The position numbers and the translations under genes are program-made. The notes under the pieces are model-generated. The model was not told the origin of the DNA. It saw only the letters and a program-made list of their open reading frames with translations, and made no database searches. Shown here piece by piece: positions 1-10,676 of a stretch of DNA of 64,000 nucleotides (position 1 is its first letter; each line of letters starts with the position of its first letter). This DNA comes from Phyllostachys edulis. Lineage: Eukaryota; Streptophyta; Magnoliopsida; Poales; Poaceae. The stretch is taken from the NCBI GenBank assembly GCA_036346405.1, contig CM070548.1, positions 48,527,779-48,591,778 on the forward strand, written 5' to 3'.

Positions 1-2
1 TC

Positions 3-491
3 CTCAGAGTCTGCAACATCTACGCCCAAGAGCTGCAGAACACCGTCTTCCGTTACCATCCCAGATCTGCAGCAGTGGATCTTTTTGCTCGTTTCCCGTC
101 TACGAATGGAGAAGGCAACGCCACAATGGTGCACCTTGCCCAGTTCGCAGCCGCTAAGGAGGAGTCGCTAGAGTTGGTCGCCACCGAGCTGGAGTGTGCC
201 TACGAAGCCTGGGAAAGAGCCGAGGAAAGGATCGCTGTCCTAGAGCAAGCTCTCTACGGTCAGCATGAGCCCGAAGATGATCAAGAAGAAGAAGATCCGG
301 AGGAGAATCCAGAGGAGGATCCAGAGGAGGTTCTAGAGGAGCCAGCGAAGGCTGAGAGCCGGAAAGAGCTAGCGAAGGCTGCAGAGTCGGAGGAACCAAG
401 CTGCACTGCACTAGAGCGCTGCTCTGCTGCACCGATCCCGGCATCAAGACCAGTTCGCGAGGATGTCAGCTCACTTCCAGGTCTACAGTAG
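3..491 (+). CDS. Pre-gag leader ORF of chromovirus 1 (partial at 5' end)
   Basis: The frame is open from the left window edge and ends at the stop at 489-491, so the true start is upstream. About 162 codons are visible. The N-terminal part contains IYAQELQNTVFRYHPR. A charged helical stretch with AYEAWERAEERIAVLEQALYG looks like a short coiled coil. A strongly acidic tail of repeated E-E-D-P units follows, then a Ser/Pro-rich end. Similar ORFs of unknown function sit between the PBS and gag in several grass gypsy elements (my recollection of the family, not checked here). It lies 304 bases before gag and in a different frame. Function is unknown; a leader-encoded accessory protein is a guess. 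Confidence 0.55.
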   Translation, partial: LRVCNIYAQELQNTVFRYHPRSAAVDLFARFPSTNGEGNATMVHLAQFAAAKEESLELVATELECAYEAWERAEERIAVLEQALYGQHEPEDDQEEEDPEENPEEDPEEVLEEPAKAESRKELAKAAESEEPSCTALERCSAAPIPASRPVREDVSSLPGLQ

Positions 492-795
492 GCGGGAGCA
501 CCGCCGTGGCAGTGGAGGCTACCTTAGCGGCTGAGTTCGCTAGAGTTTTTAGTTGTCAGGCTTAGCCAGTTTCCTTTTTCAGAGTCGCCCTTTAGGCGGT
601 AGCTTGTGTGCTTAGGTTCGTTTTATTTCCTTGTGTGCAAGTATGAGCTGCAAAGGCCCTTAGGCATTTGTTGCAGCCATACTAAATCTATTAATAAAGT
701 TATTTCATTTGAGTTTCTTGAGTTGTGCTTGTTGGGTTTAATCTATCCCTTGATTAGTTCTTAACTCGTCTTGTGCTTGCTACCTTATCTAACCT
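492..795 (+). other. Spacer between pre-gag ORF and gag
   Basis: No reading frame of note. The segment is T-rich with pieces such as TAATAAAG and TTGTGCTTGTTGGG just before the gag start at 796. It is probably part of the untranslated leader or an intron; no clear splice sites were identified. Confidence 0.4.
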
Positions 796-1485
796 ATGGA
801 GCTTCACCAGATGGTTCAGACTTGTCACACCGCTACAAGTGGTTCCGGCACCCCAGCGTCCGAAGAAAATGAGCAGATCCCCGCAGGAACAGTACCACCC
901 CAAGCACCCCCTCTTGACTTACAGAACCTTGGAGCCTTCATAGCAGCACAAACGCAGATGATGTATACCATGATGAACCAGATGCAGGCTATGAACAACA
1001 GCAGCAACAACAATAATCATCATGGAGGAGATCCAGTCGCTCATGGTCACCAGGGACCATCCAAGCTGGCTGAATTAATGAGGACCCGTCCACCAACTTT
1101 CTCAGGACATGTCTCGCTAGTAGAAGCTGATGATTGGCTTCTCGTAATTGAGAGGAAGCTGCTGATCACTCAATGCAGCGATTACGAGAAGGTTCTGTAT
1201 GCCACTCATTAGATGGAGGGCATAGCCACTGAGTGGTGGGAGAATTTCTGCGCAGCACATGAGGCGCCGTAGAATATCACTTGGGAAGAATTTTCTGCAG
1301 CCTTTCGCCAGTATCATGTACCTGAAGGGATCATGGATTTAAAGAAGGATGAGTTCTGTGCTCTCAAGCAAGGAGCTATGTCAGTGACTGACTACCTGAA
1401 TAAGTTTTCTCAACTAGCTCGCTATGCTGCAGAGGACGTCACTACTAACAAGGCTCATTAGAGTCGTTTCTTGAAGGGATTGAAC
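796..1485 (+). pseudogene. gag: Gag, N-terminal part, chromovirus 1
   Basis: Starts MELHQMVQTCHTATSGSG and runs through a Gln/Asn-rich segment to the retrotransposon Gag core (RPPTFSGHVSLVEADDWLLVIERKL, then EWWENF, TWEEFSAAFRQYHVP, SVTDYLNKFSQLARYA). In-frame stops lie at 1210-1212, at about 1270 and at about 1459, each replacing a residue inside otherwise conserved text. Gag would form the particle that packages element RNA. The frame is cut after LKGLN by solo LTR 1 and resumes at 6612 in the same frame. Confidence is high for identity; the gene is not functional. Confidence 0.9.
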
Positions 1486-2060
1486 TGTAACATCCCAAAT
1501 GTATAAATAGGTGTGTGTTTCAAATGTAAGAAAATGTGTAGAAATTAAAACTTTTTCTCACATCTTGAAACTCTTGAACTCATCTATAATTCTTGTCAAG
1601 AGTTGTGGAGTTCAAAAACCTAAACCTCTAGTTGACTAAAGTCAAACCATTTTCCACTTGTCATAAATATTGTGCCAAATCTTTGGAAATATTTTCCCTT
1701 GGTTCTAGGGATGATGTGGGACCCCTCTGAAAAATACCATAAGTTTTAAAACTTGTTTGATAATTTTTGGAGTTAAGTCAAACCCTAGAACAGCCTTGAT
1801 GAATTTCTGGAGAAAAATGCAGTACATAAAAACCTCTGGAAATTTTATGAAAGGTTAATCCTAAAGTCAGCAAGCTCTAGTTAAAATTTCATAAATTTTG
1901 GAGTTGATTTGCTATCTCAATTAAATCCGCAAAGTCTCAGCTTTTAATTTCAAACTCAATTGGCTAGCACTATTCCTTGGGCTTGAGCCGCCTCCCAAAG
2001 CAGGTCAAACCCAACCGCATCCTCAGCTCACCAGACCTCCTTTTTCCCCCGCGTGAGGTC

Positions 2061-3113
2061 GTAACCGTTGGATCAGATCCAACCGCCACGACCTCCGCTG
2101 CAACCCAGCTCGACGCTGTCCTCTCCCTCGCGAGGTCTTGCGCCGTTGGATCAAAATCCACGGCCATGACCTCCCCTCGTTATCAAGCGCCCAAGTCCTC
2201 CCCTGCGCGGTGTGTTGTGCACCGTTGGATCAAAATCCAAGGCCACGACCTCCCTGTGGTGTCAAGCGCACCAGACCTCCCACCCGCGCGAGGTCGTAGC
2301 CGTTAGATGGAGATCTCACGGCCACGACCTCCCTTCTCATCTCGTAGCCATTGGATAAAGATCCAACCGCTACGACCTCCGTTCTCTACTCAGTGTCTGG
2401 CCTAACGGCCCAGACCTCCCCTATCCTCTCGTCGCCATTGGATCAAGATCCACTGGCCATGACCTCCCTCAGCATCGTGCGCACCAGCCAGACCTCCCAC
2501 CTTTGTTGTGCGTCGTTGGATTGAAATCCAACCGCCACGTCCTCCCCCTTCTGCTGTGTGCCGCTGGATTGAAATTCAACCACCGCGACCTCTTTTGTGT
2601 CGTGCGCAAGGCCCATGACCTCCCCTAAATGTTATGCGCCCTTGGATGTAAATCCAATGGTCATGACCTCCTCTCGCTGTTGTGTGTCGTTGGATTAAAG
2701 TCCAACAGCCACGACCTCCACGTGTGTCTTTGTCTTTGCAATGTACCATGACCTCCCTCCATGTTGTGTGCCCTTGGATTGAAATCCAAAGGCCACGACC
2801 TCCTCTCTCCATTGTGTGCCATTGGATGTAGATCCAAAGGCCACGACCTCCACATCCCCTTGGCAGTATCGCGCGCATCGTTTAAGTCCTCCCTATCAGG
2901 TCCGCGCCTTTGGATTCAGATCCAACGGCCGCGACCTCCTATCCCCTTATCGCGTGTGACCTCCCCGTTTGGTCTCGCAACCGTGCGATGAAGATCCTAC
3001 GGCTGTGACCTCCGCCCTTCTTTGCGCACCATGCGATAGAGATCTGGTGGTCATGACCTCCCCTTTCCTTCAGACCTTACCGTTTCGAATCAGATCTAAG
3101 GGCTGTGACCTCC
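2061..3113 (+). repeat. Array of about 16 hairpin units ending in GACCTCC
   Basis: Units of roughly 55-80 bp each hold an imperfect inverted repeat TTGGAT...ATCCAA followed by GGCCACGACCTCC or a close variant. The first unit is a perfect palindrome (GTTGGATC, one base, GATCCAAC, 2067-2083). The spacers between units are unrelated in sequence. Reading frames through the array are by-products of the repeat. TTGGAT/ATCCAA dyads are common in grass intergenic DNA; their regular pairing with GACCTCC is what stands out here. The array ends about 270 bases before a TATA-like site, so it lies in the probable U3. Confidence 0.85.
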
Positions 3114-3380
3114 CAGCCTTTCTCATCCAACGATTGGGGGCAGGTCCTGTTCTTCTCCTAGCTCGGGCGCGCGTATGCGCCATGGCAGTAGGGGAGGTTA
3201 GTGACTTGTCATGTCCCAACGGCTCTGTGCCTGCGCGCATTAAATGCATGTCAGTCTTTCCGCCCCTAGGCCATGCCCAGGCCTACCTCCCATCACCTCC
3301 ATGTCCTATCCAAGCCATGGACCGAGCCATGGGCTAAGCTCACCATGAGCTTAACCCTAGCTCATGGTCTTTCTCCTCGG

Positions 3381-3388
3381 GCTATAAG
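3381..3388 (+). promoter_or_regulatory. TATA-like site of solo LTR 1
   Basis: CTATAAG at about 3382-3388 lies after the hairpin array and before a C/T-rich stretch. The reversed copy in solo LTR 2 has TATAAAA at the matching place (11602-11608, minus strand), which supports a real LTR promoter. The transcription start was not determined. Confidence 0.4.
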
Positions 3389-4000
3389 ACCTCCCCCTTG
3401 TCTTCCTTGGCTTCTTTTACACACCTCCCCACTGCTCTCGGTTTTGTGGAGCTCAAGCACCCGTGAGCGCTTGGCCGCCATTGTTGCCCCTTGGAGCTCC
3501 TCGGTGGCACAGTGCTCCAGTGGCTCCCTCACTCGACCTCCTGCTCCTTTTTGCTCCCCTAACCTCGTGGAGTTTTAAACCCTAACTTAATCTTGGGTTG
3601 ACCTCTTCAGGAGCGGGCTAAATTGGAGTTGGGCCTTTTGGCCGTGGAGCATCCCCTTCTTCACCATCGCCGGTCCTCCTCTCCTCCGACCTCCTCAGCT
3701 CCTCCACGACCTCCAGGTAACCTCCTGGTAGTCCTTTTGAGCTGGGCACCCGCTTGTATGGATTGTTGCGGAGCTTTTCGCTTTTGTCACCGTTGCCGTG
3801 TTGAGCCGCCGCTCGTCGCCGATGCGCCGCCGTTCAGGGCCACCCCCGCCGCTGGGAATGGTCCCGGTGTGTGCGCAACACTATTGCGCACATGTTGGTG
3901 TCCTTGGATGGCGCCGGCGAGGTCCATGTCGCCGGCGACGAGCCGTGGAACGTCCTCGGTTGTTGTCGGACGGGGATGTGTCTGTGCTGTTGTCATACAG

Positions 4001-4180
4001 GACCTCCCCGAGTTGATCTCAGCCATCTAGGTCCTCCCCGAGTCGATCTCAACAATTGAGGTCCTCCCAGTGTTGATCTCAGCAGTGTAGGACCTCCCTT
4101 GGGAGATCTCAACCGCTTAGGTCCTCCCTAGCTAGATCTGGACCGTCCCGGTCCTCCCTCGATTGTTTTGGTCCGTTGGA
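4001..4180 (+). repeat. Six exact-length 30-bp repeats (GACCTCC minisatellite)
   Basis: Six consecutive 30-base units start with GACCTCC or GTCCTCC; the first four carry GATCTCA near base 15 and end in TAG or GAG. Unit length is constant while sequence varies at about a third of positions. Related arrays with 28-33 bp units occur in solo LTR 2 (10443-10676), solo LTR 3 (31560-31980) and the chromovirus 3 LTR (59550-59770). Confidence 0.85.
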
Positions 4181-6152
4181 TGCAGCATCAACGGCCACGA
4201 CCTCCTCGCGCTTCATGAGATATGAGATCAGCGTGTTCTTGGGAGGACATGGACCGTTGGATCCAAGATCAACGGCCCATGTTCTCTGGACCTGCGCGGG
4301 CGCATGCGCATTTTCACCGAGAGGTCTTGGGCCGTCCGATTGAGAATCAACGGCTCATGTCCTCCCCCTTCGTTGTGGTTTTTAGAAATTTCCCGAGAGC
4401 TCTTATTTGTGAACTGAAAAAGGTAATGAACTTATAAAATGCATAAGTAATTCTCTATAGATCATTTTTGAGTGAATCCAACTTTGATGGCTTCCTCTTT
4501 TAATGCACTAAATGTTAGGATAGGATTTAGGCATGTCACTGTTTTCAAAAGAATTGTGGGAGCATTTTATTTCTGCTCTTTTGCATATCTTTGAAAAATC
4601 ATAAAACATGCATCGTAGCTCCAAATGAGATGAATCCAATTGGGTTGTTCATCTTATGAGGAGCTTGATTTACTGTAAAAATCTCAATTGCACCACCTTT
4701 CTAGAAATTTTTGCTAAACAATTTAAATATTGGTGAATAGTAGCAGATTGCATTTTTAGAGGCTGAGCAGTTTTGTTTTGCTCATATCTTTTGCATTGAG
4801 AATCCAAATCAATTGGTTCTTGTTGCTAAATTCTCTAAAAAATCATGCTCTTGCTGCTGTAGAAATTTCAGAGCATTTGGAGCCAGTTTGCTGTGGTGTC
4901 TTCTTGGTTTTCGTCGTTCTTATCGTTTCTTTTCGCCTTTTCGATTAGGTGTCGACGAGTGTGTTGATCCCGTGAGCGATACTCTGCAGCAAACTGAGCA
5001 TACCCAGCAAGGCAAGCAGTTTGATCATATCCCATTATTGTCCCTTTACTTTAAAAGTTAATACTTTGTTTCACTTATATGTATGCATGCTACTTTGTGT
5101 TAAATTATCGATTAGTCAAGCCTATAGATGCATACTCTGTAGGTAAATATTCATTCTCTACTACTAAGCCTAGGACTATCTTGCTGTGATTTAGAGTTCG
5201 ATAGATGGACTCTTATCACTTAGTAGTTTACGTGATGATGCTTAGAAATGCTTAGATAATGGTAGAAATGGGCGGTTGTCGACATTATGTCAATGACCTT
5301 GATCACACAAAAATTATTATTCCATTATGTCCATCTTGTGCTTTATTACTTTATAAATAAACAAAAATGAAAACAAAATTGTTATTGACTTGGGCACAAT
5401 GGATGTTGGTGTGATTTGTTGGGTGTGAACGGAATGGTGCCTAAGTCCCCAAGGACCGAGTTACTTGTGTCACTAAGCCAAGCGCTTTTGCGTGTTAACC
5501 ACACGAGGGGGATATGAGACCTCTCTTGACTAAGTACTTTGGGAGGTGTTAATTATGAGCTGGTCGGTGGGTGTGTTAAAAATGTGTATGTTATGTGTGG
5601 TGTTGGGAGGGGAGCATTAACAGATCGGCCATAGGCTGGTTAATGTGTCCTTATCCCCGTGGGTTGCGGCTCTTAATTAGCATCATCTATTGAAAATGTC
5701 TCGTAGGACTTAGCCGTGCCGGCATACCAAAGGAAGTGTGCTAAATAGCTTGGCGAAAAGGCGGTCTAACGTGTGGGTACATTGGTACACCCCTGCAGGG
5801 TTAAAACTATTCGAATAGCCTCATCCTAGGTTATGGACATGCTTAGTAAGGTCGTGCAAGAACTAGACTCAAACTTTTAATTAAAACTTGTTGGGTGGTA
5901 TGAATTAGGTAATTCATGCTATTGTTGTGGTGACTATTGGGTTTGTCACTTCCAGGTTGTTCTTGTTGTTGGTTATTATTATTGTATCGTTGCTACTTCA
6001 ACAATTAAAAATGCTTTGTCAAATTGCTTTCAATCTATTATATTATTGCAAATGAAAACTTGCTTTATGCTAAAATGAGCCTAAAGCCTTCCACTTAAAT
6101 AAAGCTTGCATGTAGTTAACTATAGTTCTGTTATACTACACGTCAGTCTTGC

Positions 6153-6199
6153 GAGTACATTTTTGTACTCATTTGCTTTGCTTTTTAACTTTGTTGCAG
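6153..6199 (+). promoter_or_regulatory. Conserved LTR stem-loop plus acceptor-like site (solo LTR 1)
   Basis: The stem is GAGTAC (6153-6158) and GTACTC (6165-6170) with a 6-base loop. A T-rich tract then ends in TTTGTTGCAG before AGGAGG (6199/6200), which looks like a 3' splice site. The same order occurs near the 3' end of the other chromovirus LTRs in this window. Confidence 0.6.
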
Positions 6200-6611
6200 A
6201 GGAGGTAGAGCCCCAAGGGCTTTACTTTTGTGAGATGTGCGGTGGTTGGGAAGACTAGCTAGGCGGCATGGTTGGTTGCCTTGTGGGCTAAAGGCAAACC
6301 CTATGGCCTTCTTTTGTTATTGCCATCTTATGGCTTTTGCTTCCGCTGTTGTTTTTCTTTCTTTGTTGTTAATTGGCCGGTCGGCCCCTTTTGTAATAAC
6401 TCTCTCTTTATTATGTATGTCTTTTGCTTCTAGTTCGTGCTTTGGTTCTATATCTTGAATGGAATTGATGCATGATTTTGTAAAGAGGTGTGTATACTGC
6501 ATTTCTGGGAAGTATACATATCTCGAAGACACGGGTTATTTTGTTTCTGATGCTAGGGTCAATGGATGACTAAGTATTACAAGCTTAATAAACCGGGGTC
6601 CTCACATGAAC

Positions 6612-7292
6612 TCAGGACTGCAGGTCAATCTGCTTGCCCATACTTTCCCAGATTTTCAGGAATTGGTTAACAAGGCGTTGGTTATGGAGGACAAACGCAA
6701 AGAACTGGAGGATCACCGCAAGCGGAGGATGGCTCAGCAGGGAAGCCACCAGTCACAACAACAGAGAGCAAGAGTAGTGCCACAACAGTTTAATCGTTTT
6801 TCGCCGCAGAGTTCTTTCAGGACACCTGCACCGCCTTCAGCACCTCGTCCAGCTATTTAGAATTTCTGCAACCCAACACCAGTCAACCCCAATTCAGGGA
6901 GCAACCAGCAGAATGTACCTAGAGTTTGTTATTCTTGCCGTCAACCAGGGCATCTCGCCAATCAGTGCCACCAGAAGGGAACAATCACTCTAGTACGCTT
7001 CAACCTTGGAGCAACACCTGCCAAGACCCCAGTGCAGAGCAACCAAGGAGTTTCTCAGGGAACCAGTCAACCAGGAGAAGCACCTCAATCAGTTGTCAGA
7101 GGTCGTGTTAACCACGTCACTCTAGAAGGAGCCCAGGAAGCACCGGACGTCGCACTGTGTAGGTTCCTAGTAAATTCAGTACCTGCATCAGTTCTATTTG
7201 ATTCTAGAGCTTCACATTCGTTTGTTTCTGGAGTTTTTGCAACTAAGAATAAACTGGAAGTTATGCGTCTTAAGCATACTCTGTTAGTCTAG
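6612..7292 (+). pseudogene. gag-pol: Gag C-terminus with zinc knuckle, and protease, chromovirus 1
   Basis: The gag frame resumes after solo LTR 1 (SGLQVNLLAHTFPDFQELV). A stop lies at 6858-6860. The CCHC knuckle CYSCRQPGHLANQC begins at 6927 (CX2CX4HX4C complete) and would bind element RNA. The protease follows in a shifted frame with RGRVNHVTLEGAQEAPDV and ASVLFDSRASHSFV. The aspartic protease motif is normally DSG; here it is DSR (about 7200-7208), so activity is very unlikely. A further stop lies near 7290. Confidence 0.85.
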
Positions 7293-7319
7293 TCGCTTGG
7301 AGCGGAGCTAAGTTCTAAA

Positions 7320-7837
7320 GTGGGTTGTTTAGGGGCTAAGTTACTCATAGCTAGAGTTGAGTTTCTAGCTAACCTAATTGTTCTAGACACCCAAACCATA
7401 GTTGTCATCCTTGACATGGATTGGTTAACCAAGCACAAAGCCGTGCCAGATTGTGGCCGAAGAGCCGTTACCATCGAGGATACCAAAGGAAGCAAGGTAG
7501 AGTTCCTAGCTACCTCAGTTCGTAATGGACATCTGCTAGTCAATAGCCTGAAGACCGTTGCTTTGGAAGATGTGCCTATTGTCAAAGAGGATCCAGATGT
7601 GTTTCCGGAAGAGTTACCAAGGATGCCACCGAACCGTAACATCGAGTTTGTCATCGATCTAGTGCCAGGGACATCACCAATATTGAAGAGACCTTATCGG
7701 ATGCCAGCCAATGAGTTAGTAGAAATGAAGAAGCAAATAGAAGAACTTTTGGAGAAAGGTCTTGTGAGGCCTAGTTCGTCGCCATGGGGAGCACCAGTCT
7801 TGTTCGTCAGGAAGAAGGATGGAAGCATGAGAATGTG
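7320..7837 (+). pseudogene. pol: Protease C-terminus and RT N-terminus, chromovirus 1
   Basis: Readable text includes LANLIVLDTQ, VVILDMDWLTKHKA (usually LGMDWL), then EDPDVFPEELP, PGTSPILKRPYRMP and PSSSPWGAPVLFVRKKDGSMRM, the start of the RT palm and fingers. The frame is cut after the codon for Met at 7833-7835 by solo LTR 2 and continues at 13208 as MCIDYRSLNE. Skipping the insert and one TSD restores the conserved RMC-DYR context, which confirms the insertion point. Confidence 0.9.
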
Positions 7838-8240
7838 TGTGAGCACCCGGATTTATTTAGCTCATAATACTTAGTCATCCAATTGACCCTAGTATTATCA
7901 ACCAAATAAACCCAGTCTCAAGAGATGTATACTCCCCAGAATGCAGTATACATACCTCACAACAAAAGAATGTATCAATTCCATACAACACATAGTACAT
8001 AAGCAACAAACCAGAAGTTAAAATTAATAAGGAATAGGTTATTACAAAAGAGGGCCTTCGGCCAAATAACAACAAGTACTACTAAGATAACAATGAAGCA
8101 AAAGTGCCATAAAGATGGCTATAACACAAAGCCAATCGGTGTGCCTTAACCCCTAGGCATCGACCGACCGCCAAGCTAGTCGTCGAAGAAGCCGCAACAC
8201 ATGGCACAAAAGTGAGGCTCTTGGAGCTCACCTTCTTCCT

Positions 8241-8297
8241 CTGCAACAAAAGCCACAAAATGCCACAACCACGGGCGGATGAGTACATAAAGTACTC
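8241..8297 (-). promoter_or_regulatory. Conserved LTR stem-loop plus acceptor-like site (solo LTR 2)
   Basis: Stem GAGTAC/GTACTC (8281-8286, 8292-8297) with a 5-base loop. On the minus strand it is followed by a T/G-rich tract and CTTTTGTTGCAG, ending at 8241, before AGGAAGAAGG. This is the counterpart of 6153-6199. Confidence 0.6.
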
Positions 8298-10442
8298 CAT
8301 AAGACTTACGTGTGAGATAACAGAACTATAAATAGCTACATGCAAGCTTTATTTAAGTGGATGAGGCTTTGGACTCATTTTAGCATAAAGCAAGTTTCAT
8401 TTGCAATAACATAATAGATTGAAGGCAATTTGGCAAAGCATTTTAATTGTTGAAATAACAACGAGATAATAACATAGTAACAACAACAAGATCAACTCGA
8501 AGTGACTAACCCAAGTCACCACAACAATAGCATGAACATCCATTCATACCAACCCATCAAGTTTTAATTAAATGGTTGAGACTAGTTCTTGAACGACCTT
8601 ACCAAGCATGTCCATAACCTAGGACGAGGCTATTCAATAGTTTTAACCTCGCAGAGTGTACCAATGTACCCACACGTCCGATCGCCTTTCCTTTAAGCAC
8701 ACTACCTTTGGTATGCCAAGACGGCTAAGTCCTACGAGACATTTCCAATGGACGATGCTAATTACGAGCCGCTTCCCACGGGACAAGGACACATTAGACA
8801 GCCTAACCGGTGCGCTAATGCTCCCTCCCAACACCACACACACACATTATTAAAACATACCCACCGACCAGCTCATAATTAACACCTTCCAAAGTACTTA
8901 GTCAAGAGAGGTCCCATATCCCCTCGTGTGGTTAGCATAAAAGCGCTTGGCTTAGTGACCCAAGTAACTCGGTCCTTAGGGACCTAGGCATACCACCACA
9001 TTCCAAAAACCGCACCATCCATCCAATATGCCCAAGTCTAAATCAATCTTTTATTTTCAGTTTTTGATTTTACAATTAATCAAAGCACAAGTGCTGGACA
9101 TATAGGAGTAATAATCGGTTTTGAGTGATCAAGACCATCGACTAAGTCGATGATCGCCCATTACTACCGTTACTAAGCATGTCTAAGCGAGAAAACGCAA
9201 CTACTAAGTGATAAGAGCTCATCCAACGAGCTCAAACCACAACAAATAACCTAGGCTCATTGGTAGTAGAGGATAAACAACTCCTACAGATTATGCAACT
9301 ATAGGATTACTAGCGACATTTAACACAAAGTAGCATGCATACATAGAAGTAAAACAATATATTAACCTTTAAAGTAATGGGACGTTAGAGGATATGATCA
9401 AACTGCTTGCCTTGTTGTTGTTGCCCAAGTTGTGGCAGAGGGTCACTCTCGGGATTACCACAAATGTCGAAACCTAACGAAAAGCGATAAAGAACCGATA
9501 AGAACGGCGAAAGTAATCAAGGACAGCACAGCAAACGAACTCCAAATACTCTGAACTTTCTACAGCAGCAGGAGGATGATTTTAGGAATTTTGCAACAAG
9601 AACCAATTGATTTGGATTCTCAATGCAAAAGTTATGAGCAAAACAATTTCGCTCACCCTAAAAACACCAAACTGCACTATTCACTAATTTAATTATGAGG
9701 CAACATTTTCTAGAATGGTGGTGATACTGAGATTTTTACTGTAAATCCAGCACCTCATGAGATGAATAACACAATTGAGTTCACCTCATTTGGAGCTATT
9801 ATGCACTTTCTACAATTTTTTTCAAAAACAAGAACTTGAACAAAATTATAATGCACGAGTCCTCATTTTTTATAACAGCAACATGCTCAAAACTAATTTT
9901 CACAGTGAGTTCATTAATAGAGGAAACCAACAAAGTTGGTCTCACTCAAAAATAATCTACAGAGCATTAGTTATGTATTTTACAAGTTAAGCATTAATTT
10001 GAGTGTATATTTAAAGTGAGTTTTAAAATCTAATGGCAAAACTGTGCTCTGGAGCTGAACTCAACTTACAATCATTTTTGGATTAAAGTCAAGTTCAAGA
10101 CAGAGCTAACACAATTTGAATGACCTCATTTGGATTTAGAATGAAAAAGATATGGAATTCTAAAGTTTATACCTTATTTCAGTTTATACTTAAGAGTTCA
10201 CTGGAATTTCTAAAACCCACAAGGACATGGGAGGACGTGAGCCACAGATATCAGATCTAACGGCTCAAGACCTCCCAGGAGAACAACGACTCACCAGACT
10301 CGAGGTCCAGAGGTCTGGATCTCCTAGCAACGCACATGCGCGAGGTGAGGGAGGTCGTGGCCGTAGATGGGGAATCCAACGGACCACAGCGATGGGGGAG
10401 GACCGGACGGTCCAGATCAAACGAGGAGGTCCTGAATGGTGA

Positions 10443-10676
10443 GATCTTCCAAAGGAAGATCTAAACTACTAAGATCTCCCCAAGGAAGATCTACATCGTC
10501 AAGACCTCACGGGGAGGTCTGGGACGGTCGAGATGTTCCAAGGAGGTCCTTGATGGTTCAGATCGTCTTAGGGAGGACCTTGACGGTCAAGATCTACCCG
10601 GGGAGGTCATGAATGGCTGAGATGACCTAGGGGAGGTCCTAACGTCACAGACCTCCAGGGAGGTCTGGACGGCCAC
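10443..10676 (-). repeat. About eight 29-30 bp GGAGGTC repeats
   Basis: Reversed counterpart of the 30-bp array in solo LTR 1. Units contain AGATCT or a variant, then GGGGAGGTC, then ACGGT or a variant. It has two more units than the solo LTR 1 array, so copy number has changed since the copies diverged. Confidence 0.75.

Larger units (their letters stand above)
1486..6606 (+). mobile_element. Solo LTR 1 (5121 bp), long-LTR chromovirus family
   Basis: Begins TGTAACATCCCAAATG and ends ACCGGGGTCCTCACA, with TG...CA ends. It is flanked by the perfect 5-bp duplication TGAAC (1481-1485 and 6607-6611). No gag or pol text and no second LTR copy is inside, so it is read as a solo LTR left after LTR-LTR recombination. 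Contents in order: AT-rich start, hairpin-unit array (2061-3113), TATA-like site near 3383, 30-bp array (4001-4180), palindrome CTATTCGAATAG (5807-5818), and a stem-loop plus acceptor-like site (6153-6199). The insert at 7838-13207 is the same family in the opposite orientation. LTRs above 5 kb are at the long end of the known plant range. Confidence 0.88.

Noticed and set aside
2061..3113. CRISPR-like appearance of palindromic repeats with unique spacers
   Set aside because: Plant LTR context, degenerate repeats, variable unit length and no cas genes.
1977..3337. Several open frames of 60-122 codons inside the GACCTCC arrays
   Set aside because: They follow the repeat period, have no recognisable domains and occur on both strands; they are by-products of GC-rich repeats.
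3623..4059. Overlapping open frames on both strands around 3623-4059
   Set aside because: GC-rich LTR leader with all frames partly open; no conserved protein text. Treated as untranslated.
1486..6606. Possibility that the insert is a non-autonomous element with two LTRs rather than a solo LTR
   Set aside because: No direct repeat of the ends was found inside and no PBS follows an internal LTR end; the inverted sibling at 7838-13207 has the same structure.
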